Below are positions 1-9,718 of a stretch of 64,000 bases of DNA, one piece after another. The notes below the pieces were generated by a model. The model saw only the letters and a list, made by a program, of their open reading frames with translations, was not told the origin of the DNA and ran no database searches. Numbering within the stretch: the first letter of the stretch is position 1; each line of letters starts with the position of its first letter. The DNA lies in NCBI RefSeq assembly GCF_001591545.1, contig NZ_BCVC01000001.1, positions 1,054,001 through 1,118,000 on the forward strand, in the 5' to 3' direction. Origin of the DNA: Lederbergia lenta NBRC 16444 (GTDB taxonomy: Bacteria; Bacillota; Bacilli; Bacillales; Bacillaceae_C). A program made the translations under genes and the position numbers.

Positions 1-346
1 ACCGCATAGCTCCAGTCATAACGATAGGGATATTTAAGTTAACAGTAAGGTCAAGAAAATAAGCGGTTTCTTCCAATGTATCTGTCCCATGTGTGATAAC
101 AATACCGTCCACTTGCTGATCTTTCGTTTCTTTCTCGATTAATCTTTTTAAAATATTCATTTCATTAGGTGTAATATGGGGAGAGGGCATATTAAACGGC
201 TGTTTTATTATAAAATCTGCAAGTCCATCTATTTTACTTGTTAATCCAATTAGTGGATTATTTTCACTAGGAGCTACTGCACCTGTTTGTTCATCCTCTA
301 GCATTGCGATTGTTCCACCTGTATGAATGATAAGAATGCGCTTCAT
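1..346 (-). CDS. ansA: L-asparaginase, type I cytoplasmic (N-terminal part)
   Basis: Partial gene read on the minus strand from an ATG at 346; it leaves the window at base 1, so only about 115 residues are visible. The enzyme hydrolyses asparagine to aspartate and ammonia. The N-terminus carries the HTGGTIA signature with the nucleophilic threonine near residue 11, and the second catalytic signature, THGTDTLEETA, follows about 70 residues later. A good ribosome binding site (AAGGTG) lies just upstream. It is divergent from prsW, the arrangement I recall for B. subtilis ansA and ypdC/prsW. The family assignment is firm; which asparaginase paralogue this is rests on position. Confidence 0.93.
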   Translation of the reverse strand, partial: MKRILIIHTGGTIAMLEDEQTGAVAPSENNPLIGLTSKIDGLADFIIKQPFNMPSPHITPNEMNILKRLIEKETKDQQVDGIVITHGTDTLEETAYFLDLTVNLNIPIVMTGAMR

Positions 347-450
347 TTGTCAACACCTTGCTTTCATAATTACTTGCTTTTAAAAAGTGCATGTTCAATT
401 ACTCTCTTCCATGATACGATGAAGGAAACAGAAAGAAAAGAGGGCTGTTT

Positions 451-1140
451 ATGCTGTTTATTTTATCAGCTGGTATTGCCCCAGGACTTGCTTTGCTCAG
501 TTACTTTTATTTAAAAGATCAATACGATCAAGAGCCAGTCTTGATGGTATTTAAAGTCTTTTTATTTGGAGTATTCATCACTTTTCCGATTATGTTCATC
601 CAATATGTAATAGATGCAGAAGGCCTGATAACAAATAATATTCTTCATTCCTATGTATCCGCCTCATTATTAGAAGAGTTTTTTAAATGGTTCATGTTAT
701 TTTTTGCTGTATATCAACACGCAGATTTTGATGAGCCATATGATGGAATTGTGTATGGAGTAAGTATCTCCTTAGGATTTGCTACTGTCGAGAATATACT
801 CTTTTTAGTCGCAAATGGGGTTGGTTTTGCATTTGGTAGGGCATTGTTTCCTGTATCAAGTCATGCCTTGTTTGGGGTGTTAATGGGTTATTATCTTGGT
901 AAAGCTAAATTTAATATTGGTGGTAAAAAACATCGTTGGATCTTGATATCTTTTTTTGTCCCATTTTTATTACATGGTTTATATGATTATATCCTTTTAA
1001 CACAAGAAAAATGGCTTTATTACTTACTTCCATTTATGTTCTTTCTTTGGTGGTTCGGAATAAGGAAAGTTAAGCACGCCCATATACTAACAAAAAAACA
1101 TTATATGCAGAAATTTAACGAAAAAAGTACACCATTCTGA
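451..1140 (+). CDS. prsW: Intramembrane protease PrsW
   Basis: This 229-residue polytopic membrane protein belongs to the PrsW family of glutamic intramembrane proteases. In B. subtilis PrsW makes the first cut in the anti-sigma factor RsiW and so releases SigW under envelope stress. The sequence has several hydrophobic segments, the EExxK motif (LLEEFFKW, E75-E76), a conserved E near residue 114 in ATVEN, and the conserved H138 in SSHALFG, as expected for the active site. Start is the ATG at 451, preceded by an AGAGGGC ribosome binding site. It is monocistronic, ending in its own terminator. The RsiW substrate is not in this window, so the role is inferred from the family. Confidence 0.9.
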   Translation: MLFILSAGIAPGLALLSYFYLKDQYDQEPVLMVFKVFLFGVFITFPIMFIQYVIDAEGLITNNILHSYVSASLLEEFFKWFMLFFAVYQHADFDEPYDGIVYGVSISLGFATVENILFLVANGVGFAFGRALFPVSSHALFGVLMGYYLGKAKFNIGGKKHRWILISFFVPFLLHGLYDYILLTQEKWLYYLLPFMFFLWWFGIRKVKHAHILTKKHYMQKFNEKSTPF

Positions 1141-1163
1141 ATGATAGAGTGGTGTATTTTTTT
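1128..1163 (+). terminator. Terminator after prsW
   Basis: An inverted repeat (TACACCATTCT ... AGAGTGGTGTA) overlaps the prsW stop codon and is followed by a run of T residues. Confidence 0.8.
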
Positions 1164-1300
1164 CGTTAAATTGTACATATGATCGAATATTTATTTTAAC
1201 TCGCAAGTGGCTAAGTGTATCGGCGTTTTCATATTCCGTGTGCGTAGTATGTTCGTCGCAAAACTACAATTTTCATTTTTCTACTAATTTTTTAAGTAAG

Positions 1301-1331
1301 TGAATAAAAAAACTTGTTAATTCAGACACTA
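1301..1331 (+). promoter_or_regulatory. Possible SigG-type promoter for sleB-ypeB
   Basis: TGAATA at 1301 and GACACTA at 1325 are separated by 18 bases. This approximates the forespore SigG pattern, and sleB-ypeB is a SigG operon in B. subtilis. The -10 match is imperfect, so this is a tentative call resting partly on the gene identity. Confidence 0.35.
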
Positions 1332-1366
1332 TCTTCATGAAATCTTATGTTGGAGGGTTTGATAAA

Positions 1367-2179
1367 ATGAAGTCTGGCAGAATGATTAAACTAATCTCTG
1401 TTCTAATGATATGTGCCATAATGCTATCAGCACATCCCATACAGGAAGCCAAGGCGTTTACAAATCAGGTTATTCAAAAAGGCGCTGTTGGAGATGATGT
1501 GATTGAGCTCCAGTCACGGCTTCAATATCTTGGTTTTTATACTGGGAAAATTGATGGTGTATTCGGGTGGGGGACGTACTGGGCGTTAAGAAACTTCCAA
1601 AACGACTTTGGGCTTCCTGTTGATGGTTTAGCAGGAGGAAAAACAAAGGAAAAATTAACGAAAGCTTCCAATTATGACAAGACGTTTGTACAAGAACAAT
1701 TAAACAAAGGGAATTCATTTAGTCATTATGGTGGTACAGATTTATCAAAACAATCGGGTCAAGCAAGTTCGAACAATCAGACAGTGCAATCCCAAAATAA
1801 AGGAATGAACTCACCTGCAGGTTTCTCGCAAAATGATATTCAATTAATGGCGAACGCCGTATATGGAGAAGCAAGAGGAGAGCCATATGAAGGCCAAGTA
1901 GCAGTCGCAGCTGTAATATTAAACAGAGTGAATAGCTCATCCTTTCCTAATACTGTTTCAGGAGTGATATTTGAACCAAGGGCATTTACAGCAGTTGCCG
2001 ATGGTCAAATTTGGCTAACACCTAACGAGAGAGCAAAAGAAGCGGTATTAGATGCTATTAATGGTTGGGATCCGTCCACAAGCGCCTTGTATTATTTTAA
2101 TCCAGATACAGCAACAAGTGCATGGATATGGACAAGGCCCCAAATTAAAAAAATTGGCAAACATATTTTTTGTAAATAA
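1367..2179 (+). CDS. sleB: Spore cortex-lytic enzyme SleB
   Basis: SleB is a lytic transglycosylase that degrades spore cortex peptidoglycan during germination. The 270-residue product has a signal peptide (hydrophobic 8-21, likely cut after AKA at 28-30), a peptidoglycan-binding domain (about 35-98, with the GxxGxxV-type repeats), a serine/asparagine/glutamine-rich linker, and a C-terminal hydrolase domain (about 150-270) with the YGEARGE motif, whose E168 is the expected catalytic acid. I chose the ATG at 1367 over an in-frame ATG at 1337 because GGAGGG sits 9 bases upstream. It is followed after 15 bases by ypeB, its usual partner, and both are probably transcribed in the forespore. Confidence 0.95.
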   Translation: MKSGRMIKLISVLMICAIMLSAHPIQEAKAFTNQVIQKGAVGDDVIELQSRLQYLGFYTGKIDGVFGWGTYWALRNFQNDFGLPVDGLAGGKTKEKLTKASNYDKTFVQEQLNKGNSFSHYGGTDLSKQSGQASSNNQTVQSQNKGMNSPAGFSQNDIQLMANAVYGEARGEPYEGQVAVAAVILNRVNSSSFPNTVSGVIFEPRAFTAVADGQIWLTPNERAKEAVLDAINGWDPSTSALYYFNPDTATSAWIWTRPQIKKIGKHIFCK

Positions 2180-2194
2180 CGGAGGTGAACAATA

Positions 2195-3544
2195 ATGTTT
2201 AGGAATATTTTAATTGTCGTTTTGGCTATTGGTGTCGCAGGAACAGCATTCTGGGGATACCAAGAACATCAAGAAAAAAATGCGATATTAATTAATGCGG
2301 AAAATACTTATCAGCGTGCATTTCATAATTTAACATATCAAATGGACCATCTTCATGATCAAATAGGTTCCACGTTAGCGATGAATTCTAAGAAATCTTT
2401 ATCACCAACCTTGGCAGATGTTTGGAGAATCACATCAGAAGCACGAGGTGAAGTAGGTCAACTACCCCTCACGTTGATTCCATTTAATAAAACGGAAGAA
2501 TTTCTAGCAAATATCGGAGACTTTAGTTATAAAACTTCAGTCCGTGATCTTGATAAAGAGCCACTATCTGATGAAGAATATGCAACACTGAAAAAAATGT
2601 ACGGTCAAAGCAATGAAATACGAAATGAATTACGAAATGTGCAACACCTCGTCTTAAAAAATAATTTGCGTTGGATGGATGTGGAGATGGCTTTAGCTGC
2701 TGGAAAAGAAAGTGCGGATAATACAATAATTGACGGATTTAAAACCGTCGAAAAGCAAGTGAAAGGATATGACGAGGAAAATTTACAAGACCCAACTATC
2801 GTTTCATTTAAACAAAAAGATGAAAATTATGATCATTTAAAAGGAAAAGCAATTACAAAGGAAGAAGCAGTAAAGCTTGCTAAAAAACAAGCTGGAATAT
2901 CTACTATTAAAGATGCTGTAGTTGCTGAAAATGGGAAGGGCGCCAAGTATGGATTTTATAGTGTAAATCTTGATGATGGGAAGGGAAACACTACTAGTGT
3001 AGATATCACTAAAAAAGGTGGCTATCCTATCTGGTTCATTAATCATCGAGAAGTAAGTGATCAAAAAATCAGTTTAAATGATGCGGTAGCAAAGGCAGAG
3101 AAGTTTTTGAAGGATAATGACTATCAAAAGCTAAAGCTATCAGAAAGTATGCAATATGATTCAATTGGATTGCTAACATTTACATCAGTTCAGGACGATG
3201 TAACTATCTACCCAGAATCAATTAAATTAAAAGTAGCATTAGATAATGGACAAATTGTTGGTTTTGCAGCTGATGACTATTTAAAGGGTACTAAGGAACG
3301 TAAAATACCTGAACCAGGTATCTCACTGTCAGATGCGAGTGAGTATATAAACTCAAATGTTAAAATAATGGAAAATCGTTTAGCGATCATCATCAATGAT
3401 CTAGGTGATGAAGTTTTATGCTATGAATTCATAGGGACAATGGACCATGATACGTATCGAATATATATTAATGCAGAAAGTGGCCAGGAAGAAAAAATCG
3501 AAAAGTTACAAAATGCTGAGAGAGTATATGAGGATGTCGTATAG
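2195..3544 (+). CDS. ypeB: Germination protein YpeB
   Basis: YpeB is required for SleB localisation or stability in the spore, and the two proteins depend on each other. The product is 449 residues with an uncleaved N-terminal membrane anchor (about 1-19) and a long exported part. The C-terminal half holds repeated PepSY-type modules, seen as the KAITKEEAVKLAKK stretch near 230, ISLNDAVAKAEKFL near 290 and ISLSDASEYI near 380. The ribosome binding site GGAGGTG lies 8 bases before the ATG. A hairpin follows the gene. Length and gene order match the family. Confidence 0.94.
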   Translation: MFRNILIVVLAIGVAGTAFWGYQEHQEKNAILINAENTYQRAFHNLTYQMDHLHDQIGSTLAMNSKKSLSPTLADVWRITSEARGEVGQLPLTLIPFNKTEEFLANIGDFSYKTSVRDLDKEPLSDEEYATLKKMYGQSNEIRNELRNVQHLVLKNNLRWMDVEMALAAGKESADNTIIDGFKTVEKQVKGYDEENLQDPTIVSFKQKDENYDHLKGKAITKEEAVKLAKKQAGISTIKDAVVAENGKGAKYGFYSVNLDDGKGNTTSVDITKKGGYPIWFINHREVSDQKISLNDAVAKAEKFLKDNDYQKLKLSESMQYDSIGLLTFTSVQDDVTIYPESIKLKVALDNGQIVGFAADDYLKGTKERKIPEPGISLSDASEYINSNVKIMENRLAIIINDLGDEVLCYEFIGTMDHDTYRIYINAESGQEEKIEKLQNAERVYEDVV

Positions 3545-3551
3545 AGAACAT

Positions 3552-3590
3552 AAGATGCGGGTTGGCCATAAAGCTAATCCGCGTCTTCAT
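3552..3590 (+). terminator. Hairpin after ypeB, probable terminator
   Basis: A 15-bp stem with three wobble pairs (AAGATGCGGGTTGGC against GCTAATCCGCGTCTT) and a 6-base loop. The following CATTTGT is a weak T tract. Confidence 0.6.
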
Positions 3591-3673
3591 TTGTATAGAA
3601 AGAGTGGCAGAATGGATGATAAAATGCGATAATAGAATAGGAAAATGTAACTATTCTATAGGATGTGGCGAAA

Positions 3674-4324
3674 ATGATAAAGGTTGGTATGGAAGTCATT
3701 CTTGAAATACATTCAGAAACTGAAATAGAGAAGTATAAATCTAAAATTGCTGATTTTACAAATGAAAAAGTCTTTATCCAATACCCAGTAAGCTTGATCA
3801 CGAAAAAAACTTCATTTTTAGCAAATGGGATGACTATTTCTGTAAACTTTGTTGATGAGCAATCAGATGCTTATTCGTTTGAATCTTATGTTACAGGACG
3901 AGTAAAAGATCCAATACCGATGATAGCGCTTCATTTACCGGAAGAGAAAAAGATACAAAGAATACAACGTAGGGAATTTGTCAGAATAGAAACTTCTGTA
4001 GATATCGCTTGTGATTTTCCGATAAGTGAGTCCAAATTTACGACTATTTCAGATGATTTCAGTGCTGGGGGGTGTGCAATCGTTATCCCGAAACATATAC
4101 ATCTGCAAAATGGTGAGGTAGGAATGACGACTGTCGTTTTACCGATGCAAAATAAAGAATATCATTATCTAGAATTAGAGTGCAGGGTTACACGGATACA
4201 TGAAAAAGAAAATATTACGTTAGCTTCATTACAGTTTTTAAACAGCGATAAGTATGAACAACAATTAATCCGCTTTAGTTTCGAAAAACAACTGGAACGA
4301 CGAAAAAAAGAAATAGAGATTTAA
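3674..4324 (+). CDS. ypfA: PilZ-domain flagellar brake protein YpfA (YcgR-like)
   Basis: This 216-residue cytoplasmic protein is predicted to bind cyclic di-GMP and slow the flagellar motor. An N-terminal YcgR-like domain (about 1-85) is followed by a PilZ domain containing the binding motif RRxxxR (R99, R100, R104) and the downstream DxSxxG (D128, S130, G133). Both are intact, so ligand binding is likely. I chose the ATG at 3674: an AGGATG ribosome binding site is correctly spaced for it but would overlap the in-frame GTG at 3665. Gene order (sleB-ypeB-ypfA-cmk) matches B. subtilis. No diguanylate cyclase gene is visible here. Confidence 0.92.
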   Translation: MIKVGMEVILEIHSETEIEKYKSKIADFTNEKVFIQYPVSLITKKTSFLANGMTISVNFVDEQSDAYSFESYVTGRVKDPIPMIALHLPEEKKIQRIQRREFVRIETSVDIACDFPISESKFTTISDDFSAGGCAIVIPKHIHLQNGEVGMTTVVLPMQNKEYHYLELECRVTRIHEKENITLASLQFLNSDKYEQQLIRFSFEKQLERRKKEIEI

Positions 4325-4379
4325 CACTGAGCTAAATAGAACCTACATAAATGACAGATTTTATTGGTGTTATAGCCGT

Positions 4380-4550
4380 TTAAAGAAATAATTTATTTAT
4401 AGTCGAGTTAATATCATCAATGCTTAATCGGACCACAATCCGAACATTTCCCTTAAGCACATTTAATAACTCACCAATAGAAGGCTTTAGCTTTATTGAT
4501 TGGAGCAGAAATCAACTTTGGTCCCATTTCCATATGCGTTTGTTTGCCAT
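4380..4550 (-). pseudogene. Short minus-strand frame interrupted by one in-frame TGA
   Basis: From an ATG at 4550 the minus strand reads MANKRIWKWDQS, then TGA (4512-4514), then continues in the same frame as FLLQSIKLKPSIGELL and on to a TAA at 4380, 56 residue positions in all. The part after the stop has protein-like composition (alternating hydrophobic and charged residues, KGNVRIVVRLSIDDINSTI) and no frameshift. The codon upstream of the ATG region closes at a TAA, so the ATG is the natural start. The ribosome binding site is weak. It could be a recently inactivated small gene, a read-through product, or chance. I do not recognise the family. It lies where B. subtilis carries the unrelated small gene ypfB. 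Confidence 0.35.
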
Positions 4551-4605
4551 GAAATGATCCGATGACAGAATAATTTGATATTATGTTTATACATATAAAT
4601 AAGCA

Positions 4606-4643
4606 AGAAGCACGTGTTTTTCGTCAACCGGGCTTCTTTTTCC
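4606..4643 (+). terminator. Possible terminator upstream of cmk
   Basis: AAGAAGC and GCTTCTT arms flank a 20-base loop and are followed by TTTTCC. The stem is short. The rest of the 4,325-4,720 interval is AT-rich and holds nothing else I can support apart from the interrupted minus-strand frame. Confidence 0.35.
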
Positions 4644-4720
4644 TTAATTTTAATGCCACGAGTGTGTTAATATTGAATAAGAAATAAAAATTGTAATTAA
4701 TGAACTAGCAGGTGATGAAG

Positions 4721-5404
4721 ATGAGCAAAAAGAAAATTAGTATTGCTATTGATGGTCCGGCAGCAGCAGGTAAAAGTACGGTTGCCAAATTAACAGCTGA
4801 GAAACTGTCCTACGTTTATGTTGACACAGGAGCTATGTATCGGGCATTAACATATAAAGCGATAACTGAGCAAGTTGATATTCATAATGAAGAACAGTTA
4901 AAAAAGTTGTTACCTGAAACAAAAATTGAATTAAAACCGTCTGAAAATGGCCAATTGGTTATTTTAGATGGTAATGATGTAACGGCTGCGATTCGAGAGG
5001 CGGTTGTAACGAATAAAGTATCTATTGTAGCCGCATCCCGAGCTGTACGTGAAGAAATGGTGTCAAGGCAACAACAGTTGGGACAAAATGGCGGCGTAGT
5101 AATGGATGGAAGAGATATTGGAACGAGTGTGCTCCCGAAAGCAGAATTAAAAATATTTATGTTAGCGAGTGTTGAAATAAGGGCACAGCGGCGTCATCAA
5201 GAAAATATATCTAGAGGATTTTCGTCTGATATGAGCCAATTAATGAAGGAAATCGAACTCCGTGATAAATCTGATATGGAACGAGAAGTTTCACCATTAG
5301 TAAAAGCGGCAGACGCAATTGAAATTGATACTTCCAATCTTTCGATTGATGAGGTGGCTCATGAAATAATGAAGTTGGCACAAGAAAGGATCGAAGCCCA
5401 ATGA
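4721..5404 (+). CDS. cmk: Cytidylate kinase
   Basis: Cmk phosphorylates CMP and dCMP to the diphosphates. The 227-residue product begins with a P-loop (GPAAAGKS, about 12-19), followed by DTGAMYRA and the DGRDIGT stretch that contacts the CMP substrate, and a lid region rich in arginine ([18 protein letters not shown]). Start is the ATG at 4721, since AGGTGATG lies 6 bases upstream; in-frame GTG and ATG codons at 4712 and 4715 fall inside that ribosome binding site. It overlaps plsC by 4 bases and begins the cmk-plsC-rpsA cluster known from B. subtilis. Confidence 0.95.
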   Translation: MSKKKISIAIDGPAAAGKSTVAKLTAEKLSYVYVDTGAMYRALTYKAITEQVDIHNEEQLKKLLPETKIELKPSENGQLVILDGNDVTAAIREAVVTNKVSIVAASRAVREEMVSRQQQLGQNGGVVMDGRDIGTSVLPKAELKIFMLASVEIRAQRRHQENISRGFSSDMSQLMKEIELRDKSDMEREVSPLVKAADAIEIDTSNLSIDEVAHEIMKLAQERIEAQ

Positions 5405-5985
5405 GTTTTTATATTTTTGCTAGGGCAGTAGTGAGAACAATATTAAAACCACTATATCGAATTGAAGTAATTGGAGCAGAACATTTTCCGAAAAACGGTG
5501 GTGTCCTGCTTTGTTCGAATCACATTGATAATCTTGATCCACCTGTAGTCGGTTTTACTTGTCCAAGGCCTGTATACTTCATGGCAAAGGCAGAATTGTT
5601 TAAAAATCCGATGTCAAAGAAATTGATGGAAAGTATTCAAGCGTTTCCTGTCAAAAGGGGTATGAGTGATAGAGAGGCATTAAGAAAAGGATTAAAATTA
5701 TTAAAATCCGGTGAGGTTGTCGGACTCTTTCCTGAAGGGACTCGTAGTAAGGATGGCGAAGTAGGAAAAGGGCTTGCAGGAGCGGGGTTTTTCGCTTTAA
5801 GATCTGACGCTCATGTTGTTCCTTGTGCGATAATTGGTCCGTATAAACCATTCAGGAAATTAAAAGTTGTATATGGTCCGCCTATTGATCTCGATGAAAT
5901 GCGCAGTAATAAAGTGTCTGCAGAGCAAGCAACTGAAGTAATCATGGCAGAGATTAAAAACATTCTTGAAGCTAATCGATCATAA
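5401..5985 (+). CDS. plsC: 1-acyl-sn-glycerol-3-phosphate acyltransferase
   Basis: This enzyme adds the second acyl chain to lysophosphatidic acid, giving phosphatidic acid for membrane lipids. The 194-residue product has the acyltransferase signatures NHxxxxD (N40-H41 to D46 in SNHIDNLD) and FPEGTR (110-115), plus the glycine-rich GGVLLCS block before the first motif. Its N-terminus is hydrophobic enough for membrane association. The start codon overlaps the cmk stop (ATGA), indicating translational coupling. Length is normal for the Bacillus enzyme. Confidence 0.94.
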   Translation: MSFYIFARAVVRTILKPLYRIEVIGAEHFPKNGGVLLCSNHIDNLDPPVVGFTCPRPVYFMAKAELFKNPMSKKLMESIQAFPVKRGMSDREALRKGLKLLKSGEVVGLFPEGTRSKDGEVGKGLAGAGFFALRSDAHVVPCAIIGPYKPFRKLKVVYGPPIDLDEMRSNKVSAEQATEVIMAEIKNILEANRS

Positions 5986-6130
5986 AGGTAAATACTTGAC
6001 AAAAACCAAGCTTTGTAAGAAGTTAGTAACAAGATAATTATTTCGAATTATGTGAGGATTTTAGCAATCAACGTGTTAAATGATATAAACGCGTAATTCT
6101 AGCATTTTTAAGTCGATAGGAGGAGTACAT

Positions 6131-7267
6131 ATGTCTGAGGAAATGGATAATTTAGAAGTAGGGAATTTTTCTGAAGGTGATAAAGTAAAAGGAACTGTCA
6201 CGAAAATTGAAGAAAAACAGGTCCTTGTAAATGTGGAAGGCAGTAAAGTCGATGGAATTATTCCCATTAGTGAACTTTCAAGTCTACACGTGGAAAAAGC
6301 ATCAGATGTCGTTCAAGAAGATGAAGTACTTGACTTAGTCGTAACAAAAGTGGAAGAAGAATTACTAGTGTTATCTAAACGTAAAGTGGATGCAGAAAGT
6401 GCATGGGAAGCACTTGAGGAGCGATTTAATAATAATTTAGTGTTTGATGCGGAAGTAAATGAAGTTGTAAAAGGTGGACTCGTAGTAGATTTAGGTGTAA
6501 GAGGGTTCGTACCAGCATCTATGGTAGAAGACCACTACGTAGAAGACTTCTCAGATTATCAAGGGAAAATGCTTTCCTTTAAAATTGTCGAGTTAGATCG
6601 TGATAAGAATCGCTTGATTTTATCGCATCGTATTGTTTTAGAAGAAGAGAAAGAGCAAGAGAAAAAATCCTTATTAGAAAAAATTGAGCCAGGTGAAACA
6701 TTAAATGGCACAGTACAACGCTTAACTGACTTTGGTGCATTTGTTGATATAGGCGGAGTTGATGGCTTGGTTCATATATCACAATTGTCTCATGAACATA
6801 TTGAAAAGACATCTGACGTTGTGAAAGAAGGGGACCAAGTTCAGGTAAAAGTATTATCAATAGATCGTGATAATGAAAGAATCTCACTATCTATAAAAGA
6901 AACGCTTCCTGGGCCTTGGACAAATATTGAAGAAAAAGCACCAAAAGGCGCTGTTCTTGAAGGAAAAGTTAAACGTCTTGTATCATTTGGTGCATTTGTA
7001 GAAGTTTTTCCAGGTGTGGAAGGTTTGGTGCATATTTCACAAATCTCTCATAAGCACATAGGAACCCCCCATGAAGTATTACAGGAAGGCGAGCAAGTAA
7101 AAGTACAAGTTCTTGATGCTAATGAACATGACCAACGTCTTTCCCTAAGTATGAAAGAGCTGGAAGAGGCTGAATATCAGCAAAAGGATTATGAAGTGCC
7201 TGAAGAATCTAAAGGTTTTCAGTTAAGTGATATGATTGGCGATAAATTAAAAAACTTTAAAAAGTAA
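6131..7267 (+). CDS. ypfD: S1-domain RNA-binding protein (30S ribosomal protein S1 homologue)
   Basis: The 378-residue product is built of four S1 OB-fold repeats (about 14-85, 103-167, 188-256 and 273-343), visible as the recurring G..V.G.V......GAFVD...[11 protein letters not shown] pattern in the last two. It is the low-GC counterpart of ribosomal protein S1, shorter than the six-repeat E. coli protein, and is usually dispensable for translation in Bacillus. Start is the ATG at 6131 with a strong AGGAGG site. The gene has its own large terminator. In B. subtilis fni (isopentenyl diphosphate isomerase) follows soon after; it is absent here. Confidence 0.92.
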   Translation: MSEEMDNLEVGNFSEGDKVKGTVTKIEEKQVLVNVEGSKVDGIIPISELSSLHVEKASDVVQEDEVLDLVVTKVEEELLVLSKRKVDAESAWEALEERFNNNLVFDAEVNEVVKGGLVVDLGVRGFVPASMVEDHYVEDFSDYQGKMLSFKIVELDRDKNRLILSHRIVLEEEKEQEKKSLLEKIEPGETLNGTVQRLTDFGAFVDIGGVDGLVHISQLSHEHIEKTSDVVKEGDQVQVKVLSIDRDNERISLSIKETLPGPWTNIEEKAPKGAVLEGKVKRLVSFGAFVEVFPGVEGLVHISQISHKHIGTPHEVLQEGEQVKVQVLDANEHDQRLSLSMKELEEAEYQQKDYEVPEESKGFQLSDMIGDKLKNFKK

Positions 7268-7273
7268 GCTGGA

Positions 7274-7346
7274 AGCTGTCCTTTCGTTGTTTATTCTCTC
7301 TATTATTCTTGAGGGGTATAAACAAACGAAAAGACAGCTTTTTTAT
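7274..7346 (+). terminator. Long terminator after the S1-domain gene
   Basis: AGCTGTCCTTTCGTTGTTTAT pairs imperfectly with a downstream arm ending in AAAGACAGCT, followed by a T run; the hairpin spans about 67 bases. Confidence 0.85.
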
Positions 7347-7404
7347 ATTTATTGATTAAATCTCTACCTATATTCCGATAATGGTATAGGTGGAGGGGAT
7401 AATA

Positions 7405-8001
7405 GTGGATGGAATATTAACTTTATTTTTTTTATGGGGTATATGGATTATTGCCACATTTATAATAGATAAACAGGAAGTTTTACGCCGCCCTATAGCG
7501 TTAATAGTGTTATTAATAATTATTGTGTTTCCGTATGCCATACCTGTTTTTTCTATTACCATCAGCGGTGCAGTTTTACTCTTACTATTCATTAATTATT
7601 ATATTGCATCTAAGTTACCAATTTTGAAAAGAATATACATGATATTAGCGGTTATTGCTTTAATGGTCGGATATTCAGGATTCCAATTATTTGAGTTGTA
7701 CGATCCTATTTGGATTTTTTTTGATCGAAAAATCATATTATCATTTATTTTTCTTAGTTTATCTTACTTTATTTACCCTTCATCTCTAAAATGGAGATTT
7801 GTTTTTATTTGTTTAGGCACAATACATGGTGAAATATTATTTGCTGTAATACTCTCGCGCTGGAGTATGCCTTATTTAATTGGATCGGCAGCATTTTTTG
7901 ACATTATATGTTTAACTTTTATTTGTTTACTATCTATACACAGCGTAGTAAAGTTAGTGGATTTAGCTACGCTAAATAATAAAAGGAAAATACAACAATG
8001 A
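7405..8001 (+). CDS. yphA: Membrane protein YphA
   Basis: This is a 198-residue integral membrane protein of unknown function, with about six hydrophobic segments and very few charged residues between them. Position between the S1-domain gene and der, length, and topology match B. subtilis YphA. I placed the start at the GTG at 7405 because GGAGGGG is 6 bases upstream; the in-frame GTG at 7390 precedes that site. No catalytic motif is visible. The following 158 bases (8,002-8,159) contain no gene; B. subtilis seaA/yphB is missing here. Confidence 0.75.
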   Translation: MDGILTLFFLWGIWIIATFIIDKQEVLRRPIALIVLLIIIVFPYAIPVFSITISGAVLLLLFINYYIASKLPILKRIYMILAVIALMVGYSGFQLFELYDPIWIFFDRKIILSFIFLSLSYFIYPSSLKWRFVFICLGTIHGEILFAVILSRWSMPYLIGSAAFFDIICLTFICLLSIHSVVKLVDLATLNNKRKIQQ

Positions 8002-8159
8002 GTATTGTTGCATCTAGTTGATGGGAGTATGTCTATCAATGAAGTGGAAGTTTCACTTTATAAAAAACTATGATAACATGAAGTGAAAATGAAGTTTGAA
8101 GCGGATGAAAATGAAAGTATTTCAAAAGCTAGTAATGAATAATTTGATTAAAGTGAGTG

Positions 8160-9476
8160 ATGGCATTGGCTAAACCAACAGTGGCGATTGTAGGTCGCCC
8201 TAACGTAGGAAAATCAACAATTTTCAATAGAATTGTAGGAGAGAGAATTTCAATCGTAGAGGATACCCCAGGTGTAACAAGGGATCGAATTTATAGTCCT
8301 GGTGATTGGCTGTCGTATGAATTTAATTTAATTGACACGGGCGGCATTGAAATTGGAGATGCTCCCTTTTTGGAAGAGATCCGTCAACAAGCAGAAATTG
8401 CAATTGCGGAAGCGGATGTTATTATATTTATTGCAAATAGCAGAGAAGGTGTAACTTCTGCAGATGAAGAAGTGGCAAAAATCCTTTACCGTTCTAAAAA
8501 GCCTGTTGTGTTAGCGGTAAATAAGGTAGATAATCCTGAAATGCGCGCAGAGATATATGACTTTTATGCTTTAGGTTTTGGAGAACCATTTCCTATTTCC
8601 GGTTCACATGGTTTAGGATTGGGAGATTTATTAGACGAAGTTGTTAAGAATTTTCCGCAGATTGATGAAGATGATTTTGATGAAGATGTTATTAAGTTTA
8701 GTTTTATCGGCAGGCCTAATGTTGGTAAATCTTCGCTTGTAAATGCGTTGCTAAATGAAGATCGTGTAATAGTAAGTGATCTCGCTGGAACGACAAGAGA
8801 TGCAATTGACTCTTCTTATCAATATGAAGATCAAGATTTCGTGATTATTGATACGGCAGGGATTCGTAAAAAAGGAAAAGTATATGAAAGTACGGAGAAA
8901 TACAGTGTACTACGAGCGTTAAAAGCGATCGAACGTTCTGACGTTGTCCTCGTAGTCATCAACGGTGAAGAAGGAATTCTAGAACAAGATAAAAAGATCG
9001 CAGGCTATGCACATGAGGCAGGAAGAGCGGTTATTATTGTCGTAAATAAATGGGATGCAGTTGAAAAAGATGAGAAAACAATGCTGAAATTCGAGGAACA
9101 AATTAGAGAGCATTTTTTATTCCTAGATTACGCACCAATAGTGTTTGTTTCGGCAAAAACAAAGAAACGCTTAACGAACTTATTGCCTGCCATTAAAACA
9201 GCAAGTGAAAATCATTCGCAACGTGTGCAATCTAGTGTACTTAACGAAGTGATCGTGGATGCTGTTGCTATGAACCCAGCTCCTTCAGATAAAGGGCGTA
9301 GGCTTAAAGTATATTATGCTACACAAGTCGCCATCAAGCCGCCAACATTCGTCGTTTTTGTGAATGAACCGGAAATAATGCACTTTTCCTACGAAAGATT
9401 CCTACGAAACAGAATTAGAGATGCTTTTGGTTTCGAAGGAACACCAATTAGAATTATTACAAGACAACGGAGCTAG
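8160..9476 (+). CDS. der: Ribosome-assembly GTPase Der (EngA)
   Basis: Der is an essential tandem GTPase acting in 50S subunit maturation. The 438-residue product has two complete G domains: the first starts with GRPNVGKST (about 12-20), DTPG and NKVD, and the second with GRPNVGKSS near 180, DTAG and NKWD. A C-terminal KH-like domain follows (about 355-438). The start is either the ATG at 8160 or the in-frame TTG two codons later; the ribosome binding site is weak (GTGAG). Family assignment is certain. Confidence 0.95.
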   Translation: MALAKPTVAIVGRPNVGKSTIFNRIVGERISIVEDTPGVTRDRIYSPGDWLSYEFNLIDTGGIEIGDAPFLEEIRQQAEIAIAEADVIIFIANSREGVTSADEEVAKILYRSKKPVVLAVNKVDNPEMRAEIYDFYALGFGEPFPISGSHGLGLGDLLDEVVKNFPQIDEDDFDEDVIKFSFIGRPNVGKSSLVNALLNEDRVIVSDLAGTTRDAIDSSYQYEDQDFVIIDTAGIRKKGKVYESTEKYSVLRALKAIERSDVVLVVINGEEGILEQDKKIAGYAHEAGRAVIIVVNKWDAVEKDEKTMLKFEEQIREHFLFLDYAPIVFVSAKTKKRLTNLLPAIKTASENHSQRVQSSVLNEVIVDAVAMNPAPSDKGRRLKVYYATQVAIKPPTFVVFVNEPEIMHFSYERFLRNRIRDAFGFEGTPIRIITRQRS

Positions 9477-9488
9477 ATGATAAGAAAA

Positions 9489-9660
9489 GAGGAAGGTGCT
9501 TGTTTAGGGGCGAGCAGGTGAGAGGATTGATTTTAATCTTTGCGGAGTGTGACTATGATCTCTATCCCCTAGCACCTGAGGCTAGCAAATACAAGGACGT
9601 GGCGGTTTTAGTCTACGTTCCTTTCAACGTGGAAGAAGCGCGAGATGTCGAAGGCACTTG
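9489..9660. repeat. Structured intergenic repeat between der and gpsA
   Basis: The outer part folds as AGGTGCT (9494) with AGCACCT (9571) and GGGG (9507) with CCCC (9566), a long-range hairpin of about 84 bases. A 16-base block at 9595-9610 (GGACGTGGCGGTTTTA) recurs exactly, in the opposite orientation, at 18,106-18,121 inside the tandem repeats upstream of ndk. No ORF is supported. It is probably a diverged member of the same intergenic repeat family. Confidence 0.5.
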
Positions 9661-9718
9661 AACATAATTAGGTAAGAAATAGTAGGGTATATTTTTATGA
9701 ATTGGGTAGGTGAGCCAT

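Noticed and set aside
3447-3632. 61-codon frame over the end of ypeB
   Set aside because: Out of frame with ypeB and passing through its terminator hairpin.
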